Source: Ariolimax columbianus (Eukaryota > Mollusca > Gastropoda > Stylommatophora > Arionidae). From it: a stretch of DNA of 64,000 nucleotides. Location: contig JAVGWX010000005.1 of the NCBI GenBank assembly GCA_036924085.1, positions 80,178,047 through 80,242,046 of the forward strand. The letters run 5' to 3'. Position numbers and translations under genes: made by a program. The notes below the pieces were generated by a model, which was not told where the DNA came from, ran no database searches, and saw only the letters and a program-made list of their open reading frames with translations. Positions 31,045-42,964 of the stretch are shown here, piece by piece (within the stretch, counting starts at the first letter, position 1; every line of letters starts with the position of its first letter).

Positions 31045-31385
31045 CATTTGAAGCTACTCGGAGAGAGAAACGAAGCTACTCGGAGAAAGACACGAAGCTA
31101 CTCGGAGAGAGAGACTTGAAGCTACTAGGAAAGAGAAACTTGAAGCTACTCGGAGAAAGACACGAAGCTACTCGGAGAGAGAGACTTCAAGCTACTAGGA
31201 AAGAGAAACTTGAAGCTACTCGGAGAAAGACACGAAGCTACTCAGAGAGAGAAACTTGAAGCTACTCGGAGAAAGAAACGAAGCTACTCGGAGAGAGAAA
31301 CTTGAATCTACTCGGAGAGAGAAACTTGAAGCTACTCGGAGAGGGAAACGTGAAGCTTCTCGGAGAGAGTAACTCGAAAATAATC
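31045..31385 (+). repeat. ~22-bp minisatellite, about 15 copies
   Basis: Units like gaagctactcggagagagaa with ac/gact endings of 20-25 bases, grown out of the LINE C-terminal coding sequence. Confidence 0.92.
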
Positions 31386-32329
31386 GTTTACATCGAAAGA
31401 AGAAAAGACCCATCTAGTAAAAAAAAGACATACCTGCCTCATGACCGTATGCATAGATGAAAAAGACCATTTATTATTTATTATGGTTAAGTTACTGCAC
31501 TGTATCAGACTATAAAATCTTTTTCAGGGGCAAAGAGCAACACAAATTAAGCTATGATTTAAAATATATATATTTTTAGGATCTTAATCATTTTGAGTGA
31601 TTGTTTGGCTTTTTATGGGCTTTATTTTGGCCTTTCTTTGCAGCTTATGCCTGGCAGTCCTGACATTGAGACGTGAGAGTTCAGTGCCCTTGATCGACCC
31701 ATTCACACTACCTGTACACAAATCCTAGCCTAGCCGGCAAAGGTTTCTCAGTGCGACCACTATCTGTACCACTTTTGTCATTCTAGCGGTCTGGAGTACA
31801 CGTGTGTGACTAACCGTACGCTGAAGGTAAGCCATATGCATTATGTAAGGGAATTAATCTAATTAGGGTATGTTATATCATTTCACACCAGGTAGGTTCA
31901 AAGATGATCCACCACAAGTATCTTTCCCGACAAATAGCGAAGGTAGTTGATGGTTCCCGTAACTCGATTGTTATACACACTTGACCCATGCTTCGTTTTC
32001 TCCTGCGCCCTTCCCCGTTCTGCCGGGGTTTCGTTTTTATATTGTGTGTATTGTTGGTTCATTGATTGCAGTGTAATCCAAGATACGGTCGATGATTAAC
32101 TTCAAGATGGTACTCATACATACATCTGATGGCCCAATTGATAGTGTCACCGTGTCAACAATGCTTCAGCATGACAAGGACAGTAGATTTTCACCAGATT
32201 CCGATGTTGGAGGCTTCTATGTCTGCTATCCTCATTCTAAAGCCATCAGTAGTGTGCCGCACAAAGTATGGAACCGGAACAATGTTGGCTCTTGGTAAAG
32301 TGGTTTTATATATTTGCCTCACACCTGAT
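31386..32329. other. Nothing recognised
   Basis: A 68-codon ORF at 32092 has no recognisable features. Confidence 0.5.
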
Positions 32330-33125
32330 TACTGTCACAAGCTCCATTATCAGATATCTAGCTCACAGCTGATCAGTGTCACAAACTCCATTCTCAGATA
32401 TCTAGCTCACAGCTGATCAGTGTCACAAGCTCCATTATCAGATATCTAGCTCACAGTTGGTCAGTGTCACAAGCTCCATTCTCAGATAGCCAGTTCACAG
32501 TTGGTCAGTGTCACAAGCTCCATTCTTAGATAGCCAGTTCACAGTTGGTCAGTGTCACAAGCTCCATTTTTAGATAGCCAGTTCACAGTTGGTCAGTGTC
32601 ACAAACTCCATTCTTAGATAGCCAGTTCACAGTTGATCAGTGTCACAAGCTCCATTCTTAGATAGCCAGTTCACAGTTGGTCAGTGTCACAAGCTCCATT
32701 CTTAGAAAGCCAGTTCACAGCTGATAATAATGTCTCAAGCTTCATTCTCAATTAACCAGCTCACAGCTGAAGTTACTGTTTCAAGTTCCATTCTAACATA
32801 GCCATCACAGCTGAGGTCACTGTCTCAAGCTCCATTCTCAGATAGCCAACTCACAGCTGAAGTCACTGTCTCAAGCTCTATTCTTAGATAACCACCTCAA
32901 CAGCTGGTTACTGTCTTAAACTCCATTCTTAGATAGTTAGCTCACAGCTGAAGTTACTGCATCAAGCTCCATTCTTAGATAACCACCTCCAGCTGAAATT
33001 ACTGTTTCAATCTCCAATCTCAAATAGCCAGTTCACAGCTGTAGTCACTCTTGCAAGCTGTATTTTCAGATAGCCAGCTCGCAGCTGAAGTTACTGTATC
33101 AAGCTCCATTCACAGATAGCCAGCT
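32330..33125 (+). repeat. 44-bp minisatellite, about 18 copies, diverging to the right
   Basis: Unit tgtcacaagctccattctca followed by gatagccagttcacagttgg and tcag. Copies from 32375 to 32720 are nearly uniform; those after 32720 vary in length and sequence. Confidence 0.92.
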
Positions 33126-33354
33126 AACCAAACAATAGGCCGATATTCAATTTGATTTCGTGTGAAAGTCTATCTTGTTTGTGGGTATGAAGTTATCTCT
33201 ATGAGTCTGTTAGAATGATCCTTTTTTCTTGTAGGTGTGAATTGGCTGATGAGAAAGAGTTGTGAATTTTAGATATTTTAGTCACATCATAAAGACAAAA
33301 GACCTTGCTAAAAACAATACCGAAAGGAAAGGTGGAGAGAAGATGTGCCAGAGG

Positions 33355-34210
33355 TTAGTTAGTTAGTTGGCCATAACAAGCGAAGATGGTGACAGCGTCA
33401 GACATGTTTATGCAAATGGACTGTATATGACTGTACAATCCGATCTGAGCGTGACAAACTCTACCGCAGGTAATGCACACGTGAACAGCATTTGTAGTTG
33501 GACAGTCTTGCATTCTGCCCATTTGTGCATCTCGCTTTTCCTGAGCCTCTGTAAATGGTCCTCTGCTCAGTGGTGCAATCACCATGTGTGATGGCAGTGC
33601 ACCAGGCTGAGCGGTTCGCAGCAAGCAGCTCCCAGGCAGCAACATCAATGGAGAAACAATTCAAAAAAACGTTCAGTGTCTTTATATCGTTTTTTTTGGT
33701 ATCCCAAATTCAGCAAAAGAGGTATGTTAGCTCAGCAGAAGAGCTCAGAAAGAATAGCATCTGACCCGGGGAGGGCTTTGCCGCTGGACGTTAAGCTGAT
33801 TGCTTTCTCGACCTCATCTGTACTGGGTGGGGTACCAAACCTGCTACTGGCTGCAACTTGAGGCATGTGTGAAATGGCTAATTCACTGATAGTGGGATGG
33901 ACAGTTTAGGAAAGCACTGACGTGCTCTGACCATCGCTCCAGAATGTCCACTTTGTCGGTCTTCAGTGCCGAGCCGTCAACATTAAGGACAGAAGGTGAA
34001 TAATAGGACCTAGGAACATAGATCGTCTTCAGGGCATTGTTAAACCGCGTTGAGTCATTTGTATCTGCTTTTCGCTGAATTTCACATGCTTTTTGCTGAA
34101 TTTCACATGCTTTTCGCTGAATTTCACCTGCTTTGCTGTTGAGCCAGACATTCTGCGTAGATATGAGCTGGTTCTGGACAATACTGCGAATATTAGTGAA
34201 CGCGAACTTT
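33355..34210 (-). pseudogene. Internally deleted LINE of the C2H2-finger group (pre-RT region joined to C-terminus)
   Basis: On the minus strand, 34210 to ~33890 reads NIRSIVQNQLISTQNVWL, NSKAGEIQRKA and RFNNALKTIYVPRS, then NVDGSALKTDKVDILERWSE and H. A further frame near 33840-33745 gives TPPSTDEVEKAISLTSSGKA. This is the segment that precedes the RT fingers in this LINE group. A short non-matching stretch (33740-33665) follows, then VAAWELLAANRSAWCTAITH and, in another frame, HVCITCGRVCHAQIGLYSH with the C2H2 finger, ending DAVTIFACYGQ. About 1.5 kb that should encode RT is missing. The 8-residue unit around EIQRKA/EIQQKA is triplicated (34070-34135). Frameshifts and stops rule out function. 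Confidence 0.8.
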
Positions 34211-34324
34211 TAAGGAGATGATGAGACAGGACGTTGGAGATGTATTCAATTCGATTTTCTATGTGGAGATGACGCTTGAACTGAACATGAACATTACTTG
34301 TCTACATTCAATTAACTATTCTAG

Positions 34325-34380
34325 CTGCTGTTTGTTCGCCTTATTTCTCTATTCCCCAAGGTTGTGTGCGTACATAGTTA
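34325..34380 (-). mobile_element. SINE family 1, 3'-end fragment
   Basis: tgttcgccttatttctctat + tccccaagg + tgtgtgcg match the tail end of family 1, read on the minus strand; the remainder is absent. Confidence 0.7.
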
Positions 34381-34636
34381 CTGTTGTTTTGTAGAAGCTA
34401 CTCCAACTTGGTAAGGGGGGGGCGGGGGGGGGGAAGAGAGATGGCTGCCCTGTTTGCTGATTTTTCTTTAGCAACAGGTTGAAATGGATCTTGTATCATT
34501 GCGCATACTGAAGAGGATGAGCGTGCATCTACCTGGCTGTATTGTAATGATACGTTTCTCAGCAGATTAACCAATATGCGGACAAGTTTACCCCATTTCG
34601 TTGACCATGCTGCTGTAACACAAGATCTTTCGTTTG

Positions 34637-35095
34637 AGACCTGGTCAGTATATCTCACCCGATGCTGATGCAAGGGGCAGTCTCTGTCAGTATATCTCAC
34701 CCGATGCTGATGCGAGGGCCAGTCTATTTCAGTATGTTTCACCTAACGTGAGAGGCAGTCTTGGTCAGTATATCTCACCCGATGCTGATGCGAGGGGCAG
34801 TCTTGGTCAGTATATCTCACCCGATGCTGATGCGAGGGGCAGTCTTGGTCAGTATATCTCACCCGATGCTGATGCGAGGGGCAGTCTCTGTCAGTATGTT
34901 TCACCTAACGTGAGAAGCAGTCTTGGTCAGTATATCTCACCCGATGCTGATGCGAGGGGCAGTCTTGGTCAGTATATCTCACCCGATGCTGATGCGAGGG
35001 ACAGTCTCTGTCAGTATGTTTCACCTAACGCGAGAGGCAGTCTTGGTCAGTATGTTTCACCTTACGTGAGAGGCAGTTTTGACCAGTATTTTTCA
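34637..35095 (+). repeat. 42/36-bp minisatellite, about 11 copies
   Basis: Long unit gtcagtatatctcacccgat + gctgatgcgaggggcagtct + tg (42 bases) alternates with a 36-base form gtcagtatgtttcacctaac + gtgagaggcagtcttg. Both are multiples of 3, so a 188-codon frame (34634-35200) stays open, repeating QYISPDADARGSLG. The unit resembles the repeated part of RepA (minus), for example 53965-54020. Confidence 0.93.
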
Positions 35096-35200
35096 CTTGA
35101 CCCTCTCTCTAACACTCATCACCTGATCATGACGATAGCAACACATGCCCTGGCCTTAGCGACACATCCCCTGAACTGTTCTAGTAGTGAAACAGACTGA

Positions 35201-36109
35201 CCCAGTGATAAGGGTGCTTGTCTCTTGTTACAAATGGCTTGGGGTCTTATTCTTCATCTGATCACTATGATAACAAGTTGTTGCCTTTTTAATGGTTGTC
35301 TTGGTAGGGCATTGTTTTCAGTGCTTCTTTTAAACCAATATGTATACTCGACACTCTTCAAGTTTTCGAACTTAGTCAATGACTGGATATGCAATACTAC
35401 GAGTATGTTTTGTAGAGTCTTCTACTCTTAAATATTTATCAAAGCTTGATTCAATGCCATTTCTTTACACGCTCCAGTCTTCCAAACAGGAAATACATAC
35501 TTGACTCACAATTAGGAACGGCAGGCGGCGAAGTCACGCCGTCTCAGGGTAAGCAGAGACCTGGTACAATGAAACCCTAATCACGCCATTGCCGACGGCC
35601 GTCCCTATCAACTCGATCATTAAGGGTGTAGATCGTTTGACATCTGTTATTACTTTGGAACGCATGCTGAAATGTTATTAAGTTGAGTTCAGCAAAAACT
35701 ACATGACTTCGGCTCGAATAGAACACTATGCACTCTATAATGTTTTCAAGGTAGCGAAGGGAGGGGTACTAATGATCCGTGTAGCTCACTGATTCTACAC
35801 AGTTTTATGTCGCGCTGTAGTCGCAAAGATTATATATTTTTAATATCTCCAATAGAACCTAATCTTGGCTTTACTAGGAATGGAACCTGTGTCCTCTTCG
35901 TCATGACACCTGTCTCCAAACCGGCTGGCGACAAGTCCTGTGTGCTCCACCTTGGCATCTCGGTCGACTTCTGTGTCCTAGCTAAGGTTGTCGGCTGCAA
36001 AAATGACAAAGGTGGACAATCTATTATGAAAATATATGAAATGGTGGACTTTTCAAAATAAAACACAATTTTAGAAATATATAGAAATGACGACTGTAAG
36101 ACCAAAATT
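35201..36109. other. Nothing recognised
   Basis: Open frames of 84-91 codons overlap on both strands at 35807-36105 with no recognisable domain. Confidence 0.5.
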
Positions 36110-36164
36110 CAAATAATCAACATTCAAATAATCAACATTCAAATAATCAACATTCAAATAATCT
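36108..36164 (+). repeat. 15-bp repeat, 4 copies
   Basis: attcaaataatcaac in tandem. Confidence 0.95.
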
Positions 36165-36392
36165 TAAGAGCACAGCGGGGAAACTACATGTCAAGATATA
36201 CTTTTCCAGAGCTGTCTATTTTGGACAAAAGTTTTCGTTTCTTAAGAACTATTATAACCCATGCACGCCATATCCTTAAAATTGTTTTGTTTTAGGGTTA
36301 TGGTCTTCACTGACTCCATATTAAGCCTGTATTCTCCGTGGTCCACATAGCATTTATCAACGACAACAACATCTCAGCCTTGGCATTATGAA

Positions 36393-37499
36393 CAGAGAAA
36401 CTCCGAAGACTGACTGACCATCCAATGCACCAGAGACTAAACAATTTGGAAAATGGGAAACTAAAGCGGAGATGTCTTTGCAGAAATATCCAAAGCAAAG
36501 ATGCACGAAGATCCAATAAACGCACTAACAACACCAAAACCCATCACTACTGTTCGAAAACCTACCTGGAGGCAGGATATATTTCCAGAGGTGGTAAAAA
36601 ATATACCAGGTATTGGAAACAAAAACTGCCAGACTGAAAAAGAAAGGAGAGATACTTCGCTAAGCTTTATATCGAAAAACTACCCAAGCATGGACTGGAC
36701 CCATGCATACACCGACGGTTCTGTAACAAACACTACACAGAACGGAGGGGCAGGAGCATTACTGAACCTACCAAATGGCAGAAAAATAACACTGTCATTC
36801 GCTACTGGTAAGTACACACGCAATTTCAGAGCGGAGGCAGAGGCACTGAGGGCGGCAGTGGAAGAAATGGTGACACATAAAGAAAATGGAAGCCATATAG
36901 TCCTGCTTACAGATGCTCTGGCCGTAGTCACAGCGCTAAAAAGCTAGAAAAACACTGAGCTTAATGACTTAAGAGCAGCACTCTGTCAACTGTGCCAGCA
37001 GTCCGCACCAAAAAGGGTAGTGGTACAGTGGGTCCCATCACACTGAAACATCCAAGGCAACGAGGAGGCAAACAGACTGGCAAAAGAAGGTGCAAGACTA
37101 CCACAAACAGATACTAATATGACGTACGAAGAGTCAAAACGGCTTATTAAAGCCAGATACATGACCAAATGGGAAACCGAACATACTGGTTACACCAAAA
37201 ACGATGCATATTACCAGTTGAACAGAAGAGAGCAGGTCGTTGTCTTCAGACTTCGCACTGGCCACAATAGACTGAGGTACTACCTATTCAACAAATTGAA
37301 GATAGGTGGTACCGACGAATGCCCGTGCGGTACCGGTAAAATGACCGCCGAACATCTGCTGCAGAACTGCCCGACATACGAGGATCAGAGAGAGCAGATG
37401 TGGCCATCACCAGTGGAACTGCAAGACAAGCTCTATGGCAGTGTCGACAGCCTCAGGATGACCGCCGCTTTTTTCGAAAAAATAATGGTTACTGTCTGA
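36393..37499 (+). pseudogene. LINE ORF2 C-terminal fragment with two nonsense mutations
   Basis: Same protein as 20430-22706 from the RT thumb onward: LRRLTDHPMHQRLNN, TDGSVTNTTQNGGAG, RAEAEALRAA, LLTDALAVV and the terminal CPCGTGKMTAEHLLQNC. Lesions relative to the intact copy are a frameshift near 36470 (agatgtctttg for agaaactttg), a TAG at 36945-36947 (Gln codon in the other copies) and a TGA at 37044-37046 (Cys codon in SHCN). The acidic RNase H residues are otherwise kept. The rest stays open to the natural TGA, so decay is recent and by point changes. It cannot make a working enzyme. Confidence 0.92.
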
Positions 37500-37522
37500 C
37501 TGCGTACGAAGAAGAAAGAAGA
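36393..37522 (+). mobile_element. RNase H LINE copy, 5'-truncated
   Basis: Starts within the thumb region (cagagaaactccgaagactg) and ends with gtctgactgcgtac plus an impure GAA tail. Flanks share only gaacaga (7 bases), so the TSD is not firm. Confidence 0.9.
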
Positions 37523-37767
37523 ACAGAAATTCAAAAATAAAGCTCACATATTCTAAGCAGCTCCGAAAAATATTCATTACTTGAACAAGATTTACAAAAT
37601 GAGCCGGCATTGTTCATGCAGCCTCACTATGATCTTCGGCAAACTTAACCCCTATCATTTCGGATTTGAGAAATTAATTCTGGTTACAAAATCGATCGTT
37701 AATTTTGTTGCCATCAAGGAAAACCTCTTTTGTTCAAGAACTCAATACATTGAATCAAATGCTCATA

Positions 37768-37949
37768 TGGAGGACGACGTGGGCTAGTGTTAAAGTGACA
37801 TGCATCACAACCCTTAAAGTGCTGGGTTAGAAAATGCCGGAGGAAGCAGACCTTTACATAAAATGAATGCCAAAGTCGGATGCACTAGGCCGACAGGCGC
37901 AACATAAAAACACCGCCTTGGTAAATAGAGAAATAAAGAAAAGAAAAAA
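37768..37949 (+). mobile_element. SINE family 1, shortened copy
   Basis: gacgacgtgggctagtg, gtgctgggtt(a), then gaggaagcagacctttacat, gtcggatgcact, ccgacaggcgcaa and an A-rich tail. The section around the B box is partly deleted. Confidence 0.85.
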
Positions 37950-38745
37950 AATCCTCATCTTTGTATTTTTCATATTGTTTATGAACCATCTATCCAAAAC
38001 ATCTAAACTCATCTCATAGGTATATCAGTTTTTTTTCAAATTATTATAGGAATGCGTTGTAAAGTTATGGAAAATCGTAAAAGACGCTCTGAGTTTCTTG
38101 ACGTCGATCATTTTCTTCAAGAACAATATTCTTTGAAATCATGAAATAACTTCGGCAGTCTCTCTATTGCTGGAAAACAAACTTCGCCATGTTGTTTTGC
38201 TTTGATTAAGTGACGGTTGATAATTAATTTCGATCTAGTCACACAACTCAGTTAGGACTTTAGTTCTCACTGCGTAAATAGACACTTCTTTTTTAATGGT
38301 CTTTATAATTATTGAATTCACATCGATCCTAATTAATTAAGTCGACACATGCTGAAGACTGGTCTGAGTAATGTGGGCATGGAATCCAATCCCGATATGA
38401 CTGTTATTCTTGAGATGTTGCTATAAGGGAATACCAATATCACGGATGGGATTCCTCTTGTCAATCAATCAAATCGGTCAGCTCTCCGACTAGCCTAACC
38501 CTAAATAAATTCAGGCCTTCTTGTCATGGGCCCTCTATTCCAGCTGTCCACGTATTTCCTGCTGCCTTTATGTATGGTTGTTGTCATAAGCTCTCTACTC
38601 TTTCATTGTTTAGGTCTGCCTCCACTTCTGTACTTTTATCTTGTTCTACCTGCGCCTACTTTCTAGCTTTGTCTACGTTCTACCAGCGTCTACTTTCTAC
38701 TCTACCAATATGAATGATTCCGCTAATTGCAGCTCAATTAATTGA
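37950..38745. other. Nothing recognised
   Basis: Unassigned. Confidence 0.5.
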
Positions 38746-38751
38746 TGGCCA

Positions 38752-38775
38752 TCTATCTCTCTCTCTCTCTCTCAA

Positions 38776-38815
<40 letters not shown>
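38752..38815 (+). repeat. (CT)n microsatellite
   Basis: About 30 CT units with two interruptions. Confidence 0.95.
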
Positions 38816-38819
<4 letters not shown>

Positions 38820-38949
38820 ATCCGAAATGCAAACCAGGGAAGACATTGGATCGCACCTTTTATTGGCCGACCAGATGGATTTTCAAAACGAAAGAATATC
38901 TTTTTTGTCTACATGGGATCAAGCAATAACTATCTGATTGAAATGCCAG

Positions 38950-39132
38950 TATTTCATTACCTTCTACGGGGTCACGACCTTCCTGGTTCAGGAATATAAC
39001 ACAGACATGTGAGCTGTTTCACTATTCCTGTCATCATCTGCCTGACTGATTGACAGGATTTCAGAATTCCATTACCTTCTACAGGGTCACGACCTTGCTG
39101 GTTCAGGAACCATAACACAAACATGTTGTGAG
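38950..39132 (+). repeat. Direct repeat of ~63 bp, two copies
   Basis: ttaccttctacggggtcacg ... ttcctggttcaggaa ... acatgtgagc at 38951-39013 recurs at 39066-39131 with small changes. Confidence 0.85.
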
Positions 39133-40327
39133 CCGTACTGCTAATACTTCAGCACCCTCCCCCCCCCTCCCCCACGATAATATAACCTAAAGGGACAACG
39201 GGCAGCTTCTGTGCACGCTCTGATAAGATCGTACGATCACATGCAGTTGTCGCCCTTGCAGGAAACTACACTTTAAATATGTAAAGCTTCTTGACACTAG
39301 TGGCTTCTGTACCTTTTCAAACGGGCAAACAGAAAACATAAAGAATGCAAAACTGCACCTCAAAGACAGGATATACCGTACATTATTCATATTATGTGTG
39401 TGTCTTTATTTGTTTCGCTATTGTCTTTCTAGATCCGTTCCAACTGAAAAAAAGGGGGGGGGGCATTATTGCAATTCATATCCGTACAGAAAGCAGGTTT
39501 TAAACATTTATGGGACCTGCTAATTTCTGTAGCACATGATGATAGTGTCTGCCTTATTCACAACAATAAACTTCTTCCTCTAACAGCATGCTTAGAATGG
39601 TACAGATGGCAAGTTCCGGTTATCCTTCATTCTTCATTGCAATAGGAGCATGGGGCAATCGCTGCAAATGGTGTCATTGCGGGAAGCCTGGGACAAATAA
39701 TTTACATGATCTTACAGTGTGTTGGCACTTTGATTTACATAATGAGGTTGCCAACCCCAAGCACAACATTACTTAATCGCCATTTACGAAAAACATAGGA
39801 AGATTTCTTTTTCCTAATCTTTCTTCTGATGACTACATGGCCCGGGATTTTTATTTGTTCACTTAAACATATTTTATTTTGATTACATTTTTCGCATATG
39901 CAATACTGTGTACCTGCTTCTGGCCAGGTCACGTCTTGTTTATGCGTGCTTGTTGACAATTTATCGGTTATATCAGGGCTTAATGGCCTTTTTTTGTGCT
40001 ATGATCATTGTATTTAATTATGTGTTGTTAGGTTCTTGGGTTTTATAGATTGCCCTTGAAATATATACATATACAAATATAGGGAGACAGAGAAAAAGAA
40101 TGTGAGAGAGAGAGAAAGTGAGATTGCATGTCTCGATGATAGTTATCATATGTTGATGACCTGTAGGAAAGCAACCTTGGTCTGTTATTGAATAGAGGGA
40201 CTAGTGATGCTCTGGGCTTTTCTTTTCTTTCTTAGATCATGCGATTGTTGCTCCTGAAAACCTTGGCTGATAATCATATAGCTTAATCGTGTAATTGTTG
40301 TATCTTAAAATCAGGGTTGATAATCAC
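39133..40327. other. Nothing recognised
   Basis: C and G homopolymer tracts at 39155-39172 and 39453-39462; near 40225-40340 a ~60-base unit (cttggctgataatcatatag...) recurs and continues after the SINE at 40709. Confidence 0.5.
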
Positions 40328-40708
40328 ATAGCTTAATCGTGATCAAGATGCTGAGCAACGCATGAGCTGCAGCGGTCAGCGACACGTAGCTGACCGCTAG
40401 CGTCAGGGCCAGCGAACCAGAGCTATCAAGACCCTTCTACACCTCCACGCGGTGATCCTGGATAACAGGCTGCAACAGAGCAGACTGGATAAGGAGAAAT
40501 GATCGAAGAGGGAATGCTAACCCGGTACTAAAAATGCTTGCTGAAGTCGGATAGGTTGAATCGAAAGGTGCAAATATCGCAGGCAAGCTGTAAACTACAA
40601 CACAACGCATTCCGTTCTCTGAACTACATTCTGCTACGTATGCCCCTTTCAGGGCTATGTAGCGAGCGATTGAGAACGAGCGATGCCAAGCCATATAGCT
40701 TAATCGTG
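40328..40708 (+). mobile_element. SINE family 2, copy B, with 14-bp TSD
   Basis: atagcttaatcgtg at 40328-40341 and 40695-40708 flanks a full copy: atcaagatgctgagcaacgc, agctgaccgctagcgtcagg, ggtgatcctggataacaggc, a central gctgaagtcggat...tgcaaatatcgcag, to gattgagaacgagcgatgcc. The target is itself locally repeated, so part of the identity could predate insertion. Confidence 0.88.
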
Positions 40709-42439
40709 TGACTGTTGTTCCTGAAAATCTTGGCTGATAATCATATAGCTCAATTGTATTTGAAGAAGCACATAGTTTTCGATGCTACTCAACTACGTTC
40801 TTCACTCTTTGCGAGAATCACATGATGGAGTACAGTGGTTCTGTTCTTTCCTCCCCGATAATGGGTCATGCAATCAGCAAAGGATGTGTATATTGGATGT
40901 ATGTTTGGGGGCGTGTTTGTGTACATATGTGCTGTAACAGAGTTACAGGGGTACAACGAGCCAAAGCCAGGGAAGCCCTGAAAATACCGTTCGTGGAACT
41001 CAAACATAACTTGAGAACCCGGCCCGAGAGTTTCAGTTCATTGAACGAGACATGGTCCTCAGCTATCAAACAATGCAAGTTTGGGGCTGGCCGACCAAAG
41101 TAGGTCGAATTCTCACGGTTTGAACTGGGAATCCCCGTCAACAAGCGGTCAGTCAGTGTTTGGAAAATAAAGCAGCCTTTCTTTGGGACACGCGAGTTCA
41201 AATAAAGTTGGTGGGAAATGAACTCAAGAAAGCGAAGTCATTATCTAAAACGGGAAAAACTTAGCATATAAGCTGGAGTGAAACAGAATAGTGGGGAGAT
41301 CAGAAGCAGCAGATACAGGGTGTCCTACCAGACAGTATAGTGAGTAGCACTTAGTCTAGAACAAGTAGATAGTTAAATGCTACAGAAACTTAGCCAGTGA
41401 GTGAAAATAGTAGAGCTAGAAGCCACCGAAGCAGATCAACACGGAAAGGCAACAAGAGACCACACACATGTAAGAATCTGTCTTTGTGGGATATTTAGTT
41501 CGAGTCGTCATCGCTAAACATCTTGCTCGAGTGACCTGACTTCATTCTCGTCAGACGGAGACGTGTTGCTGCAACACGAAGCTGTCGTCCTAAAACAACC
41601 GTTGTGATTTGTGGGTTTTCCTCGTCCTGACAACCACAGTAACACAACCACTGTCGTCTGTCATAGACACGAGCACAGCTGTAGTCAGAGCACAGATGCA
41701 GTCACCGACTGTCTGATGTAGAGACGAGACAAGAGGTCCAGTAGACATCAATTTTTAGTAAGCTGAGAGGACAGATAGATGAGGACTGAGAAATTATCGT
41801 TAGAACTGTTATATTAACAATATCGTTTTATGTTAAAATGTCATACTTTCCGCTGTGAAAAATGTCATCTCTGACAACAATTATTGTTACTGATACATTT
41901 TAAAATTTGCCTACGCGTTTGTTCACGCCTTCAAAGTGCTACAAATATAATGTCAATTGGGCCTCGTAATTAACAATGACATCCCGTCACTTCAAACTCA
42001 CAGTTTCGTTATTAAATAAGGTGATGGGAATATGATTTTGCGTATTTGACAGTTGGATAACTATGTGCCCAGCTGCTACCATATTTACAGTCCAACTTCT
42101 ATAAATACATTTTAGGCAACGGTGACCCAACACCCGTATTTATTTTGCTGACGTTTCAAATTAATACATGTAGTTTTATTATCTTACCATTGACCTTGAC
42201 AATTTTAAATCCAAAAACAATAAGCAAAAATTTGCAACATTGTTTGGCATTAACTTTGTGCAACTTAATTTACGTTTACAATTATTCCTCTTTAGATTTC
42301 CGATCAAATATGCTACAGTGCACGTACTAGTACCAGGCAACTTGTCGGGACCGGAGAGTTTGACATTGAAGTCAAACTAAATCGAAGCTGTGACGGTTGT
42401 TGTTTGAAGCTACCCGAGCCGAGTTAAGTCATCTATTGG
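40709..42439. other. Unrecognised; possible LTR-like part
   Basis: tgtaacagagttaca near 40931 resembles an LTR start and a TATA-like catataagc lies near 41266, but no second copy or 3' boundary is in the window. No protein recognised. Confidence 0.35.
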
Positions 42440-42451
42440 CGACGGTTTTTT

Positions 42452-42520
42452 ATAGCGGGTTACAGTGGTTCTTCTCAAACTCCGGGCGTACTTCAGAAGA
42501 TGGACCAGTGTCTCCCTGGC
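42452..42520 (-). repeat. RepA end fragment
   Basis: gcgggttacagtggttcttctcaa resembles 53768 and 59404; only the terminal ~70 bases are similar. (Start of motif: gcgggttacagtggttcttc.). Confidence 0.5.
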
Positions 42521-42636
42521 TGTAGTAAATTCGGGCACCTCAGTAATTTCACTTCTATGGGAATTGCAGTGTCGATTCCTACCTACTTGGCCGAACAGCT
42601 GTGACAGTTTGTTTTGGGGACCATGAATGAAGACAT

Positions 42637-42660
42637 GGGGGGGGGGGGGGGGGGGGGGGG
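42637..42660 (+). repeat. 24-G homopolymer
   Basis: Uninterrupted G run; assembly length is likely unreliable here. Confidence 0.95.
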
Positions 42661-42724
42661 TTTGATCAGTTTTAGCTGATCGGCAATCTGAATAAAAAAA
42701 GACTGATCTATAGGAGATCTGTGA

Positions 42725-42964
42725 CTCTAATTCGGTCAAGCACAACATACTGACCAGGACGTCTCGTCAGGTTAAGATAAAACATACTAACTAAGACCAC
42801 TATCTCTTTTCCGTATATGGTTCCCTGAAAACAGGCAGTCTGGCTGACGAGATGTGGATCGAGGTTATCCCTGCAGTAGTGAGGGTCATGCAGCAAGCCA
42901 AGCATACCACAACCACCTGGAGGACCGTGGTCCACCTTCATAAGCAGGTTCGGGGTGTTACTAC
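42725..42964 (+). repeat. RepA interspersed repeat, abutting an LTR
   Basis: Ordered blocks: aattcggtcaagcacaacat, actgaccaggacgtc, gttccctgaaaacaggcagt, ctggctgacgaga, ggaccgtggtccaccttcat, ttcggggtg, ttactactgtaac. Its end overlaps the LTR start (tgtaac). Confidence 0.82.

Noticed and set aside
33270..33325. Another LINE C-terminal fragment on the + strand (RYFSHIIKTKDLAKNN)
   Set aside because: Similar to the RT C-terminal G-H block but too short and without further matching residues downstream.
34634..35200. 188-codon ORF with QYISPDADARGSLG repeats as a structural protein
   Set aside because: Unit lengths of 42 and 36 bp explain the open frame, and the unit resembles a non-coding interspersed repeat.
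40931..42100. A second LTR family
   Set aside because: LTR-like start and TATA only; no duplicate copy, no 3' terminus and no primer-binding site could be established.
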